48,179 nucleotides of DNA from REEB95 sp050729835 (GCA_050729835.1 JBOHLS010000021.1:1-48179); one strand, 5' to 3'. Shown: positions 33,546 through 42,440, numbered from the stretch's first letter. The notes: generated from the letters alone by a model not told the origin. Translations and numbers: made by a program.

Positions 33546-35045
33546 ATGACCGATAGCACCGAGTGGCACACCCTGATCGCCGCGGCCATGCCAGTGGCGC
33601 TTTATTCGGCCGACGCCGATGCGCGGCTTGCCGGGCCGCGCATCGTGAGCGAGACGCTGGCGCGGTCGCTCGGCTATCAAGCAGCGGATTTCGTCGACAA
33701 TCCCGGATTGTGGACGTCCCGCATTCACCCCGACGACTTGCCCGCGCTCCTGGCGCGGGCCGATGCGATCGCGACCACCGGCTCGTTCACGGCCGAATAT
33801 CGCTGGCGCGCTGCCGACGGCAGCGAGCGGGTCTTCGCCGACCGGGCGGTATTGATCACGGACCAGCGGAAGCGTCCGGCGCGGATACAAGGCATCGCGC
33901 TCGACGTCACCGAGCGTTCGTCGATGCGACGTCAGCTCGGCCAGGCCCAGCGCATGGCAGCCGTGGGCCGGATCACCAGCACCGTCGCCCACGAGCTCAA
34001 CAATCTGCTGACCGTGATCATGTGGAATCTCGATCTGATGACGCGCTCGCTCGACGGCACCAGCAAGGATTTCGACCGGGCCCATATCGCGCTGAGCGCC
34101 GCGCTCAACGGAACCGGCCTGCTGAAGCAGCTCATGGGTTTCACGCGGGCGGATGACCTGGAGGCGCACGCGATCGATGTTGGCGCGGTCCTCGCCCGCG
34201 TGGCCCAGATTCTCCGCCTCGTCATCGGCGTGGACATCGCGGTCGAAACCTGGGCGGCGCCCGGATTGTGGCCGATCGAAACCAGCCCGGATCAGCTCGA
34301 GCTGGCATTGGTCAATTTGGCCATTCACGCCCGGCAGGCGATGCCGGAAGGCGGCCGGCTCGTGATCGAAGCCAGCAATGTGCCGGCGCAAGGTCGGTCG
34401 GGAACCGAGAATGGCCTGAGCCGCGACGCGGTCGCTCTCACCGTCAGCGGCGCGGCGTCCGGGCCTGTCGGCCCGTTGCCGCCAGAAGGGCGCAGCACCG
34501 AAGCGCTGGCGATGGTGCGAAGCGTCATCGAGGGGGCCGACGGGCGCCTTGTCCTCGACGCGCCGAACGGCTGCATCCTGATGCGGCTTCTCCTGCCGCG
34601 CGCCGCGACCGGCAAAGACACCGTAACGCCGCGAGCCGACCGCGCCGAGGGCGGAAAAGCGCGCGACATCGCGTGTACCATCCTGGTCGTCGAGGACGAT
34701 CCGGACGTACGCGATGTCACCGTCGCGCGCGTCGGCGAGCTCGGGCACCGCGTGCTCGAGGCCGAGAACGCCAAGGTTGCGCTCGACATCCTTGGCCGCA
34801 GCGAGGCGGTCGACCTGTTGTTCACCGATATCGCCATGCCGGGCGGCATGAACGGGCTCGAATTGGCGCGCCGGGCGCTCCAGCTGCGCCCAGAAATCCG
34901 CGTACTTTTCGTGTCCGGATATACGTCGTCGACCCACACCGAAGGCAGCACCCCGGGCGAGTTGCTGCAAAAGCCCTACCGCCAGGAAGATTTGGGCCGC
35001 GCCCTGCATCGAGCGCTCCATCGCGGCGCGACCGCCACCGCTTGA
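33546..35045 (+). CDS. PAS hybrid histidine kinase with degenerate ATP-binding domain
   Basis: 499 residues. A PAS_3-like domain covers ~10-125 (SRIHPDDL, AEYRWRAADGSERVFADRAV, GIALDVTERS). The HisKA dimerisation helix has the phospho-acceptor H149 in VAHELNNLLTVI. The CA domain is abnormal: the N-box reads NLAIHARQAMPEGG, with His261 where the Mg-binding Asn belongs. The G1 DxGxG box is replaced by TVSGAASGP, and the lid, F and G2 boxes are missing, leaving about 50 residues between N-box and the final strand where ~80-90 are usual. A complete receiver follows (~378-495; D428 acceptor, K476). Autophosphorylation is unlikely; the protein may be a phosphotransfer, phosphatase or scaffold form. 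ATG 33546 is used; GTG 33537 would add three residues. Confidence 0.88.
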   Translation: MTDSTEWHTLIAAAMPVALYSADADARLAGPRIVSETLARSLGYQAADFVDNPGLWTSRIHPDDLPALLARADAIATTGSFTAEYRWRAADGSERVFADRAVLITDQRKRPARIQGIALDVTERSSMRRQLGQAQRMAAVGRITSTVAHELNNLLTVIMWNLDLMTRSLDGTSKDFDRAHIALSAALNGTGLLKQLMGFTRADDLEAHAIDVGAVLARVAQILRLVIGVDIAVETWAAPGLWPIETSPDQLELALVNLAIHARQAMPEGGRLVIEASNVPAQGRSGTENGLSRDAVALTVSGAASGPVGPLPPEGRSTEALAMVRSVIEGADGRLVLDAPNGCILMRLLLPRAATGKDTVTPRADRAEGGKARDIACTILVVEDDPDVRDVTVARVGELGHRVLEAENAKVALDILGRSEAVDLLFTDIAMPGGMNGLELARRALQLRPEIRVLFVSGYTSSTHTEGSTPGELLQKPYRQEDLGRALHRALHRGATATA

Positions 35046-35124
35046 ACCATCGCGTCACAGCAGAAAAGGCGCGGTCGACTTGCCACGGCAATGCCACACC
35101 ACCAGCGCGGCGCGTTGAGCACAG

Positions 35125-35508
35125 ATGAGCAAGACCATGCCAAGCGAGCTTTCCGTGCTGATCGTCGAGGATGACGAATTGGTCCGCGAGGCGACCGTCG
35201 GCAGCGTCATGGACCTTGGCCACCGCGTGCTCGAGGCGGCCGATGCCGACGCCGCGTTGCAAGTGCTCGACGGCGACGCCATCGTCGACGTGCTGTTCAC
35301 CGACATGCGCCTGCCGGGAAAGAACGGCGAGCAGCTCGCGCAGGAAGCGTGGCGACGGCGCCCGGACCTCAAGGTGATCTTCACCAGCGGCGGCCCGACG
35401 CCTGACGACGCGGTCGAAGCGGCCGGCGTCGCGGTCTGGCTCGGCAAACCCTACAAATGGGACGACCTCAAGCACGCCTTCGAACAGCTTCGCGAACGGC
35501 GCGACTAG
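35125..35508 (+). CDS. Single-domain response regulator
   Basis: 127 residues, receiver only: acidic pocket VLIVEDDELVREATV, acceptor D60 in LFTDMRLPGKNG, switch Thr87/Ser88 in IFTSGG and K108 in WLGKPYKWDDL. It closely resembles the receiver at the end of the preceding kinase-like protein (both have LGHRVLEA, then VD.LFTD and KPY.. DL), so the two probably arose by duplication. With no output domain it must act by protein contact or as a phosphate sink. It lies 79 bases after the kinase-like gene and is likely co-transcribed with it. Confidence 0.88.
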   Translation: MSKTMPSELSVLIVEDDELVREATVGSVMDLGHRVLEAADADAALQVLDGDAIVDVLFTDMRLPGKNGEQLAQEAWRRRPDLKVIFTSGGPTPDDAVEAAGVAVWLGKPYKWDDLKHAFEQLRERRD

Positions 35509-35616
35509 GCGAGACACGCAAAAATCACCGTTTGTCACAGCCTCCTTGGCTAGGCTTTCCGGCGACGTTGCCTGGCAATCCACCAATGCGCCCAGATCAC
35601 GGGCAGGGAGCTGGAC

Positions 35617-36108
35617 GTGCGTTCTATTCGGCATGCCGCTTCGGTGACGACGGCACTTCTCGCGGGTTGGCTCGCCCTCGTCAGTGGCGACAGCGGACCC
35701 GGCCGCATTCAAGCCTTGGCCGAAACCCCGGCTCCGGCGGCGAGCGGTACGTCGTCGGCGGTGCTGACCAAAGACAAGGCCCAGGCGATCCTCGGCAAGC
35801 CGGTCACCAGCACCGCCGGCGAGAATATGGGCCGCATCGTCGACGTCATCGTCGACAAGGCCGGGAAGCCGCGCGCCGCGATCATCGATTTCGGCGGCTT
35901 CCTGGGCGTCGGCAGCCGCGAGATCGCGGTTGACTGGGCCGCGCTCCACTTCTCGCCGGCGGGGCAAACCGAGCGCATTACGCTCGATTTGACGCGCGAC
36001 CAGGTCAAATCCGCGCCGCAGTATCAGAAGGGCAAGCCTGTGGTGGTGTTGGGCGCGTCAGGCGAGACCCAACCGTTGTCGAGCGGCGAATACCCATTGG
36101 ACCAGTAA
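35617..36108 (+). CDS. Exported PRC-barrel domain protein
   Basis: 163 residues. The N-terminus (MRSIRHAASVTTALLAGWLA) is a signal peptide, followed by a Pro/Ala-rich linker. A PRC-barrel then occupies ~52-115: AQAILGKPVTSTAGENMGRI, then VDVIVDKAGKPRAAIIDFGG and GVGSREIAVDWAAL. A short C-terminal strand region ends the protein. PRC-barrels serve in RNA processing and photosynthetic reaction centres; exported versions like this are widespread in alphaproteobacteria, often linked to envelope or stress roles, and are uncharacterised. GTG 35617 follows a GGCAGGGAG ribosome site. It is 108 bases after the receiver gene and 16 before the MFS gene. Confidence 0.82.
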   Translation: MRSIRHAASVTTALLAGWLALVSGDSGPGRIQALAETPAPAASGTSSAVLTKDKAQAILGKPVTSTAGENMGRIVDVIVDKAGKPRAAIIDFGGFLGVGSREIAVDWAALHFSPAGQTERITLDLTRDQVKSAPQYQKGKPVVVLGASGETQPLSSGEYPLDQ

Positions 36109-36124
36109 CTGTGGATGCCGTGAC

Positions 36125-37369
36125 GTGCACGCCCACGAGAAACCCGGATCGGAGGTGCGCGTTCGGCCCGACTTCGTGCCATCGCGGCGCAGCCTGCGTG
36201 GCCTCGACGGCTTCAATTTCTTCATCGCCAACATCCAGACCGGTTTCGGGCCGTTCATCGCCGTCTATCTGACGGCGCAGGCCTGGACCCAGGTCGATAT
36301 CGGCCTCGTCTTGACGATCAGCGGGATCGTTGCCCTGGCCTTTCAAGTGCCGGGCGGAATCCTGGTCGACGCCGCGAGACATAAACGCACTTTAGGGGCC
36401 ATCGCCGCGGCGGCGATCGCGGTCAGCGCTCTCATGCTCGCCGCGTGGCCGATCTTTCCGCTCGTCCTCGGTGCCGAAGTGCTGCACGGCCTGGCGAGTT
36501 GCCTGATGGGGCCGGCGATCGCAGCCATCAGCCTGGGCCTGGTTGCGCCGCGCGAAATCGGCGAGCGGCTGGGCCGGAACGCGCGCTATGCCTCGGCGGG
36601 GAACGGGATCGCCGCGGTGCTGATGGGCGCCTGCGGCCGGCTGGTATCCGATCGCGCGGTGTTCCTGCTGACCGCGGTCCTCGCGGTTCCCGCCTTGATC
36701 GCATTGTTCCGCATCCGGTCGCAGGAAATCGATCCGGAGCGCGCGCGCGGCGGCCATCCCGGCGCAGGCGAAAAGCACGCACGGCTGCACGGCATCGCCG
36801 ACAATCGTCCGCTGCTCGTCTTCGGCGCCGGACTGACCCTGTTCAGCCTTGCCAATACACCGATGTTGCCGCTGATCGGGGGCATCGTCACCATGCGCTC
36901 GAGCCAGTGGGCGACGGTGCTCATCGCCGCGTGCATCGTGGTACCGCAAATTCTCGTGGCCCTGCTTTCGCCGTGGATCGGGCGACGATCCGAGATCTGG
37001 GGGCGGCGTCCGCTGCTCATTCTTGGATTTGCCGTTTTGCCGATCCGCGGCATCCTGTTCGCCGTGCTGGCCAGTCCCTATCTAATTGTGGCGGTGCAGG
37101 TTCTCGACGGCATATCCGCCGCCGTTCTGGGAGTTATGCTGCCCCTGGTGGTCGCTGACGTCACCCACGGCACCGGCCGATACAACGCCGCGCTCGGCAC
37201 GGTCGGCGCCGCTGCCGCCGCCGGCGCCGCGCTGAGCACGACTTTGGCTGGCTACGTGAACGATCGTATGGGCAGCGCGGTTGCGTTTCTGAGCCTGGCC
37301 GGCGTGGCGTGCGTCGGTCTTGGCGTGCTCCTGCTGTTCATGCCTGAAACCCGCCCGACGGAGTGCTAA
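36125..37369 (+). CDS. Major facilitator superfamily transporter
   Basis: 414 residues with about twelve membrane helices and a central polar loop (~200-222, RSQEIDPERARGGHPGAGEK). MFS elements include the loop 2-3 segment VPGGILVDAARHKRTLG and the loop 8-9 copy WIGRRSEIWGRRPLLILG. The first helix contains the polar FFIANIQTGFGPFIAVYLTA stretch seen in a group of MFS exporters of unknown substrate. GTG 36125 is used; ~30 polar residues precede helix 1. The downstream glycosidase gene begins 7 bases after its stop, so co-expression is likely. Confidence 0.82.
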   Translation: MHAHEKPGSEVRVRPDFVPSRRSLRGLDGFNFFIANIQTGFGPFIAVYLTAQAWTQVDIGLVLTISGIVALAFQVPGGILVDAARHKRTLGAIAAAAIAVSALMLAAWPIFPLVLGAEVLHGLASCLMGPAIAAISLGLVAPREIGERLGRNARYASAGNGIAAVLMGACGRLVSDRAVFLLTAVLAVPALIALFRIRSQEIDPERARGGHPGAGEKHARLHGIADNRPLLVFGAGLTLFSLANTPMLPLIGGIVTMRSSQWATVLIAACIVVPQILVALLSPWIGRRSEIWGRRPLLILGFAVLPIRGILFAVLASPYLIVAVQVLDGISAAVLGVMLPLVVADVTHGTGRYNAALGTVGAAAAAGAALSTTLAGYVNDRMGSAVAFLSLAGVACVGLGVLLLFMPETRPTEC

Positions 37370-37375
37370 CAGGCG

Positions 37376-39568
37376 ATGACGGACAGCAATAATTCCGAGC
37401 GGCCGCAGACCGCAGATACGGCCGACGGCGACTTCTATATCAACGCCGCGACGTCGAGCGCGGAACGGCGTCCGCCGCGCGCGCTCAAGCACGGCGATAC
37501 CTTTGCCGTGTTCGACGACAACGGCGATATCGCGGGTGGCGCGACGAGCCCGGCGGGCCTCTATCACCGCGACACGCGGCATCTATCGCATTTCGCCCTG
37601 TCGCTCGACGGCGGGCGCCCGCTCCTGCTGAGCTCCAATCTGCACGACGACAACGCCGTCCTGTCGGTCGATCTCGCCAATCCCGATCTGCACCGGGCTG
37701 GCCGGCTGGTGCTGCCGCGCGATACCATCCACATCCGGCGGACGACGTTTCTCTGGCAGGGCGCCTGCTACGTGCGGCTCGCGCTGCACAATTTCGACCG
37801 TCAGCCGCATCGCGTTCGCCTCGGGCTGGAATTCGCCGCCGATTTCCGCGACCTATTCGAGATTCGCGGCAGCGTCCGCAACCGCCGCGGCACGGCCGCC
37901 ATCGAGCGGCCGGACGCCACGGCGGTCGTTGTGCGCTATCGCGGCCTCGACGACGTTGAACGGGTGACGCGGCTCGACTTCGCACCGCCGCCCAACACGC
38001 TGGACGACGACGCGGCGGAATTCGATCTGATGCTCGCGCCGGGCGAGAGGACCAGCGTCTTCCTGACTGTCCGCTGCGATGCCGACCGGGCGGCGCGGCG
38101 CGGCGGCTTCTTCGTCGGAATTCGCGCGGCCCGCCGCGACCTTCGCGCCGCGACCGCGCGCGCGGCAGTGATCGACGGCTCCAACGCCGTGCTCAACCGC
38201 ATCCTCTGTCGCTCGGTCGCCGATCTCTACATGCTGCTTACCGACACGCCGCAGGGCGCCTATCCCTACGGCGGCATTCCGTGGTTCAGCACGGCGTTCG
38301 GCCGCGACGGCATTATCACCGCGCTCGAGCTGCTGTGGTTCGATCCGACGATCGCCAAGGGCGTGCTGCGCTTTCTCGCCGCGACCCAGGCCCGGGAGAC
38401 CGACCGCGAGCATGCCGCGCAGCCGGGTAAGATCCTGCACGAAATGCGCCAAGGCGAGATGGCGCGCCTCGGCGAGGTGCCGTTCAGCCGCTATTACGGC
38501 ACGGTGGATGCCACGCCGCTGTTCGTCCTCTTGGCCGGGCGTTATTTCGCGCGCACCGGCGACCGTGACACGATCGCGGCGTTGTGGCCGCATATCGACG
38601 CCGCGTTGCGCTGGATCGACGGCGACGGCGACCCGGACGGCGACGGCTTCGTCGAATATTTGGCGGCGCCTGGCAAGGGGCTGGTGAATCAGGGATGGAA
38701 AGATTCGGCAGACGCCATATCGCATGCCGACGGCAGCCTGGCGAGCGGCGCCATCGCCTTGTGCGAAGTGCAGGCCTATGTCTACGCCGCCAAACGCGCG
38801 GCTGCGGCGATCTGCCGGGCGCTCGACATGGGCGGCCGCGCGGCCGAACTCGATCGCGCCGCCGATGCGCTGCGCCGCCGTTTCGATGCTGCGTTCTGGT
38901 GCGACGATCTCGGCACCTATGCGCTGGCGCTCGACGGCGACAAACGTCCCTGCCGCGTCGTCAGCTCCAACGCCGGGCATGCGCTGTTCGCCGGAATTGC
39001 GGCGCCGGCGCGCGCCGCCCGGATCGCCGCCACCCTGCTCGGCCGCGAGTCTTATTCCGGCTGGGGCATTCGCACGCTGGCCGCTTCTGCCCGCCGCTAC
39101 AATCCGATGTCGTATCACAACGGCTCGGTCTGGCCGCATGACAACGCCGTCATCGCCCTGGGCCTCGCGCGTTATGGCCTCAAGCGCGAAGCCCTGCTGA
39201 TTTTCGACGCGCTGTTCGCTGCCGTTCAGCACATGGACCTCCTGCGTCCGCCCGAGTTGTTCTGCGGATTCGCCCGCCGGCTCGGGACCGGTCCGACGCG
39301 CTATCCGGTCGCCTGCTCGCCGCAGGCCTGGGCGAGCGCCGCGCCGATCGCCCTGATCGGGGCGTGTCTCGGGCTGCGCTGCGATAGCGTGCGCAACGAG
39401 GTCCGGTTCGAATACCCGGCTCTGCCGCCCGACATCGACGAGCTGCGCCTGCGCCGCGTTCGTATCGGCGATGGCGAGGTCGATCTGCTGCTGCGGCGGC
39501 ATGCCAGCGACGTCGCCGTGAACGTCTTGCGGCGCAGCGGCAGCACCCGCGTCATCGTCGTAAGCTGA
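37376..39568 (+). CDS. Amylo-alpha-1,6-glucosidase-type glycoside hydrolase
   Basis: 730 residues. The N-terminal beta domain (~35-225) is the glycogen-debranching N-terminal type: GDTFAVFDDNGDIAGG, then GLYHRDTRHLSHFALSLDG. The C-terminal (alpha/alpha)6 barrel (~270-700) carries IPWFSTAFGRDGIITALELL, with Asp in FGRDG, the RYYGTVDATPLFVLLAG segment, GLVNQGWKDSADAI and YHNGSVWPHDNAVIALGL. These match a large family annotated as amylo-alpha-1,6-glucosidase in soil and root-associated bacteria. Glycogen genes are absent nearby, so the natural substrate may be another alpha-glucan or glucoside. ATG 37376 is 7 bases from the MFS stop. Confidence 0.87.
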   Translation: MTDSNNSERPQTADTADGDFYINAATSSAERRPPRALKHGDTFAVFDDNGDIAGGATSPAGLYHRDTRHLSHFALSLDGGRPLLLSSNLHDDNAVLSVDLANPDLHRAGRLVLPRDTIHIRRTTFLWQGACYVRLALHNFDRQPHRVRLGLEFAADFRDLFEIRGSVRNRRGTAAIERPDATAVVVRYRGLDDVERVTRLDFAPPPNTLDDDAAEFDLMLAPGERTSVFLTVRCDADRAARRGGFFVGIRAARRDLRAATARAAVIDGSNAVLNRILCRSVADLYMLLTDTPQGAYPYGGIPWFSTAFGRDGIITALELLWFDPTIAKGVLRFLAATQARETDREHAAQPGKILHEMRQGEMARLGEVPFSRYYGTVDATPLFVLLAGRYFARTGDRDTIAALWPHIDAALRWIDGDGDPDGDGFVEYLAAPGKGLVNQGWKDSADAISHADGSLASGAIALCEVQAYVYAAKRAAAAICRALDMGGRAAELDRAADALRRRFDAAFWCDDLGTYALALDGDKRPCRVVSSNAGHALFAGIAAPARAARIAATLLGRESYSGWGIRTLAASARRYNPMSYHNGSVWPHDNAVIALGLARYGLKREALLIFDALFAAVQHMDLLRPPELFCGFARRLGTGPTRYPVACSPQAWASAAPIALIGACLGLRCDSVRNEVRFEYPALPPDIDELRLRRVRIGDGEVDLLLRRHASDVAVNVLRRSGSTRVIVVS

Positions 39569-39666
39569 GGCGCGGCGCCATGATTCATGCGGTTCGCGGC
39601 CGATCCCGGCGAGCGCTTTCCAAGCCGCGCGCGTTGGGCTACACAACGTTATACCCATCGGGCAAG

Positions 39667-39688
39667 GGGCCGCCGCCAGAAGCGGCCC
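39667..39688 (+). other. GC-rich stem-loop before the second Liv operon
   Basis: GGGCCGC (39667-39673) and GCGGCCC (39682-39688) form a 7-bp stem with an 8-base loop, 20 bases before the livG start. No T run follows, so it is not a terminator. It might be a leader structure near the ribosome site or a chance GC hairpin. The rest of 39569-39707 shows no gene. Confidence 0.3.
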
Positions 39689-39707
39689 GGGCAGGGAGCG
39701 ACCGGAC

Positions 39708-40460
39708 GTGGCGGAGGTCATTCTCGAAGCGCGTGGCCTGTCCAAGGAATTCCTTGGGTTTGCGGCCGTGCGCGACGTTTCGCTCAAGGTCCACCGCAAC
39801 GCCATCCACGCCCTGATCGGCCCCAACGGCGCCGGCAAAACGACCGTCTTCAATCTGCTCACCAAGTTTCTCGAGCCGACCTCCGGCACCATCGTCTTCA
39901 TGGGCCGCAACATCACGCGCACCAAGGCGGCCGACGTCGCCCGGCTGGGGATGGTGCGCTCGTTCCAGATCTCGGCGGTGTTTCCGCACATGACTGTGCG
40001 CGAGAACGTGCGGGTCGCGCTGCAGCGCCCGCTCGGCACGTCGTACCGCTTCTGGCAGCCGATCGAATCGCTCTCCGATCTCGACGTGCGGGCCGACGCC
40101 GTCCTGACCTTGGTCGGGCTGCGGGATCAAGGCGACCTGCTCGCTGCCGAGTTGCCGTACGGTGGTAAGCGCGCCCTCGAGATCGCCACGACGCTGGCGC
40201 TCGAGCCGGCGCTGCTGCTGCTCGACGAGCCGATGGCCGGTCTGGGCATGGAAGACATCAAACGCATCTCGGCGCTGGTGCGCGAGGTTGCAAAGACACG
40301 AACCGTGCTCATGGTCGAGCACAATCTTTCGGTCGTCGCCGATCTTTCGGACGTCATCACGGTGCTGACGCGCGGCCGCGTCCTGGCCGAAGGGCCCTAT
40401 CGCGAGATTGCCGCCAACGCCGAAGTGCGCGAGGCCTATCTCGGAACCGGCCATGCCTAG
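39708..40460 (+). CDS. livG: LivG-type ABC transporter ATPase (operon 2)
   Basis: 250 residues. Walker A is GPNGAGKTT. The LivG-typical VRSFQISAVFPHMTVRENV covers the Q-loop region. The signature is altered (LPYGGKRALEIATTLAL), as is usual for LivG. Walker B is ALLLLDEPMAGLG, followed by VEHNLSVVADLSD with the H-loop. GTG 39708 (GTGGCGGAG) is the start, with a GCAGGGAG site before it. It leads the five-gene Liv operon G-F-K-H-M and overlaps livF by 8 bases. It is only moderately similar to the livG at 4057-4824, so the operons are not recent copies. Confidence 0.9.
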   Translation: MAEVILEARGLSKEFLGFAAVRDVSLKVHRNAIHALIGPNGAGKTTVFNLLTKFLEPTSGTIVFMGRNITRTKAADVARLGMVRSFQISAVFPHMTVRENVRVALQRPLGTSYRFWQPIESLSDLDVRADAVLTLVGLRDQGDLLAAELPYGGKRALEIATTLALEPALLLLDEPMAGLGMEDIKRISALVREVAKTRTVLMVEHNLSVVADLSDVITVLTRGRVLAEGPYREIAANAEVREAYLGTGHA

Positions 40461-41172
40461 CGCCGATTCCGCCGACACCTTGCTCGACGTTCACGGGCTC
40501 GAAGCCTGGTACGGCGAATCGCATGTCCTCCACGGCATGGATTTCACGGTCGCCGCGGGCGAGGTCGCGACCTTGCTGGGGCGCAACGGCGCCGGCAAGA
40601 CCACGACACTCAAGTCGATCATGGGCATCCTGCCCGAGCGCCGCGGGACGATCACCTTCGCCGGCCGCGCCACCATCGACCTTCCGGCCTATCGCATCGC
40701 GCGGCTCGGCATCGCCTATTGCCCCGAGGATCGCGGCATCTTCGCCAGCCTCACGGTCGAGGAGAACCTGGTGCTACCGCCGGTGATAGCCCCCGGCGGC
40801 ATGCCGGTCGACCGGATCTACGACCTGTTTCCCAATCTGCTCGAGCGCCGGACGAGCCAAGGCACCAAGCTTTCGGGCGGCGAGCAACAGATGCTGGCGA
40901 TCGCCCGCATCCTGCGGACCGGGGCACGGCTGCTGCTGCTCGACGAGCCCACCGAAGGCCTGGCGCCCGTGATCGTGCAGCAGATCGGCGCCGTCATCGG
41001 CCGACTCAAGCAGGCGGGCTTCACCATCCTTCTGGTCGAGCAGAACTTCCGGTTTGCCGCCATGGTCGCCGACCGCCACTATGTGGTCGAGCACGGCCGG
41101 GTGGTCGACATGATCCCGAACGAGCGGTTGGAAGCTGAGACCAACAAACTTCACGAATATCTCGGCGTATGA
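40453..41172 (+). CDS. livF: LivF-type ABC transporter ATPase (operon 2)
   Basis: 239 residues. Walker A is GRNGAGKTT, the LivF-type CPEDRGIFASLTVEENL follows, the signature is LSGGEQQMLAIARI, Walker B is LLLLDEPTEGLAP and the switch region is VEQNFRFAAMVAD. ATG 40453 overlaps the livG stop by 8 bases; an earlier in-frame ATG (40408) lies inside livG and is rejected. It works with LivG to power the LivH/LivM permease encoded downstream. Confidence 0.9.
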   Translation: MPSADSADTLLDVHGLEAWYGESHVLHGMDFTVAAGEVATLLGRNGAGKTTTLKSIMGILPERRGTITFAGRATIDLPAYRIARLGIAYCPEDRGIFASLTVEENLVLPPVIAPGGMPVDRIYDLFPNLLERRTSQGTKLSGGEQQMLAIARILRTGARLLLLDEPTEGLAPVIVQQIGAVIGRLKQAGFTILLVEQNFRFAAMVADRHYVVEHGRVVDMIPNERLEAETNKLHEYLGV

Positions 41173-41194
41173 AACGCATCAGGGGGGAGGAAAC

Positions 41195-42412
41195 ATGAAA
41201 CGCAGATTGCTTATGGCCGTGGGTTTCGCCGCGGTTCTCGCGTTCGGCGCCGCGGCTCCGGCCGCTCGTGCGGCGAACGACAAGGTGATCATCGGCGTGA
41301 TGAACGACATGTCGTCGGTCTATTCCTACCTCGGCGGCATGGGCTCGGTCGCCGCGGCGAAGATGGCGGTGCACGATTTCGGCGGCAAGGTGCTCGGCAA
41401 GTCGATCGAGGTGATCTATGCCGATCACCAGAACAAGCCCGATGTCGGCGCCGCGATCGCGCGCAAGTGGTTCGACGAGGACGGCGTCGACGCGATCGTC
41501 GACCTGCCGACCTCCTCGGTCGCCATCGCCGTGCAGCAGGTGGCGAAGGAACGCGGCAAGGTGACGTTGATCTCGAATGGCGGCTCGTCCGAATTGACGG
41601 GCAAATACTGCTCGCCGACCGGTGTGCACTGGACCTACGACACCTATGCCCTGGCGCACGTCACCGGCAAGGCGATCGTGCAGCAAGGCGGCAAGTCCTG
41701 GTTCTTCATCACCGCCGATTATGCTTTCGGCCATCAGCTGCGGGACGACACCTCGGCGGTGGTCAAGGCGGCCGGTGGCCAGGTTCTCGGCTCGGTCAAC
41801 GTGCCGTTGAACAACGCCGACTTCTCGTCCTTCCTGCTCCAGGCACAGGCGTCGAAGGCGCAGGTCATCGGTTTGGCCAACGCTGGCGGCGACACGGTCA
41901 ACTCGATCAAGCAGGCCGCCGAATTCGGCATCGTCAAGGGCGGCCAGCGGCTGGCCGGTCTGCTCGTCTTCATCGCCGACGTCAACGCTCTCGGCCTGCA
42001 GACGGCCCAGGGCCTGATGCTGACCGAGGCTTACTACTGGGACCAGAACGCCAAGACGCGGGTCTTCGCCAAGCGGTTCGAGGCGGCCTATGACGGCAAG
42101 GTGCCGACCTCGGGCCAGGCCGGCGTCTACGGCGCGGTGATGCACTACCTCAAAGCGATGGCGGCGGCCAAGACCGAGGACGGCGTCAAGGTGGTCGCAG
42201 AAATGCGCAAACTGCCGATCAACGACTTCATGACGCACAACGGCCGGGTGCGCATCGACGGGCGCGTCATCCGCGACATGTATCTCTTTCAGGTGAAAAG
42301 CCCGCAGGAGTCAAAATATCCGTACGACTATTACAAGCAGATCGCGGTGATTCCGGGCGATCAGGCGTTCCGGCCGTTGAGCGAGAGCGACTGCCCGCTC
42401 GTCAAGCACTGA
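41195..42412 (+). CDS. Type I periplasmic substrate-binding protein (operon 2)
   Basis: 405 residues with a signal peptide (cut after AARA at 26). The mature start KVIIGVMNDMSSVYSYLGG, the YADHQNKPDVGAAIARKWFD segment and SWFFITADYAFGHQLRDD fit the LivK-like family. The C-terminus FRPLSESDCPLV is typical of a soil-proteobacterial subgroup thought to bind aromatic or short-chain organic compounds rather than leucine; ligand unproven. A GGGGGAGG ribosome site precedes ATG 41195. It sits between the ATPase pair and the permease pair. Confidence 0.88.
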   Translation: MKRRLLMAVGFAAVLAFGAAAPAARAANDKVIIGVMNDMSSVYSYLGGMGSVAAAKMAVHDFGGKVLGKSIEVIYADHQNKPDVGAAIARKWFDEDGVDAIVDLPTSSVAIAVQQVAKERGKVTLISNGGSSELTGKYCSPTGVHWTYDTYALAHVTGKAIVQQGGKSWFFITADYAFGHQLRDDTSAVVKAAGGQVLGSVNVPLNNADFSSFLLQAQASKAQVIGLANAGGDTVNSIKQAAEFGIVKGGQRLAGLLVFIADVNALGLQTAQGLMLTEAYYWDQNAKTRVFAKRFEAAYDGKVPTSGQAGVYGAVMHYLKAMAAAKTEDGVKVVAEMRKLPINDFMTHNGRVRIDGRVIRDMYLFQVKSPQESKYPYDYYKQIAVIPGDQAFRPLSESDCPLVKH

Positions 42413-42440
42413 CGGCGGTTCGCCCGTCGGGGTGGGGCCG

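Noticed and set aside
39667..39688. Stem-loop as a terminator after the glycosidase gene
   Set aside because: No T run follows and it is 20 bases from the livG start; kept only as a low-confidence structure.
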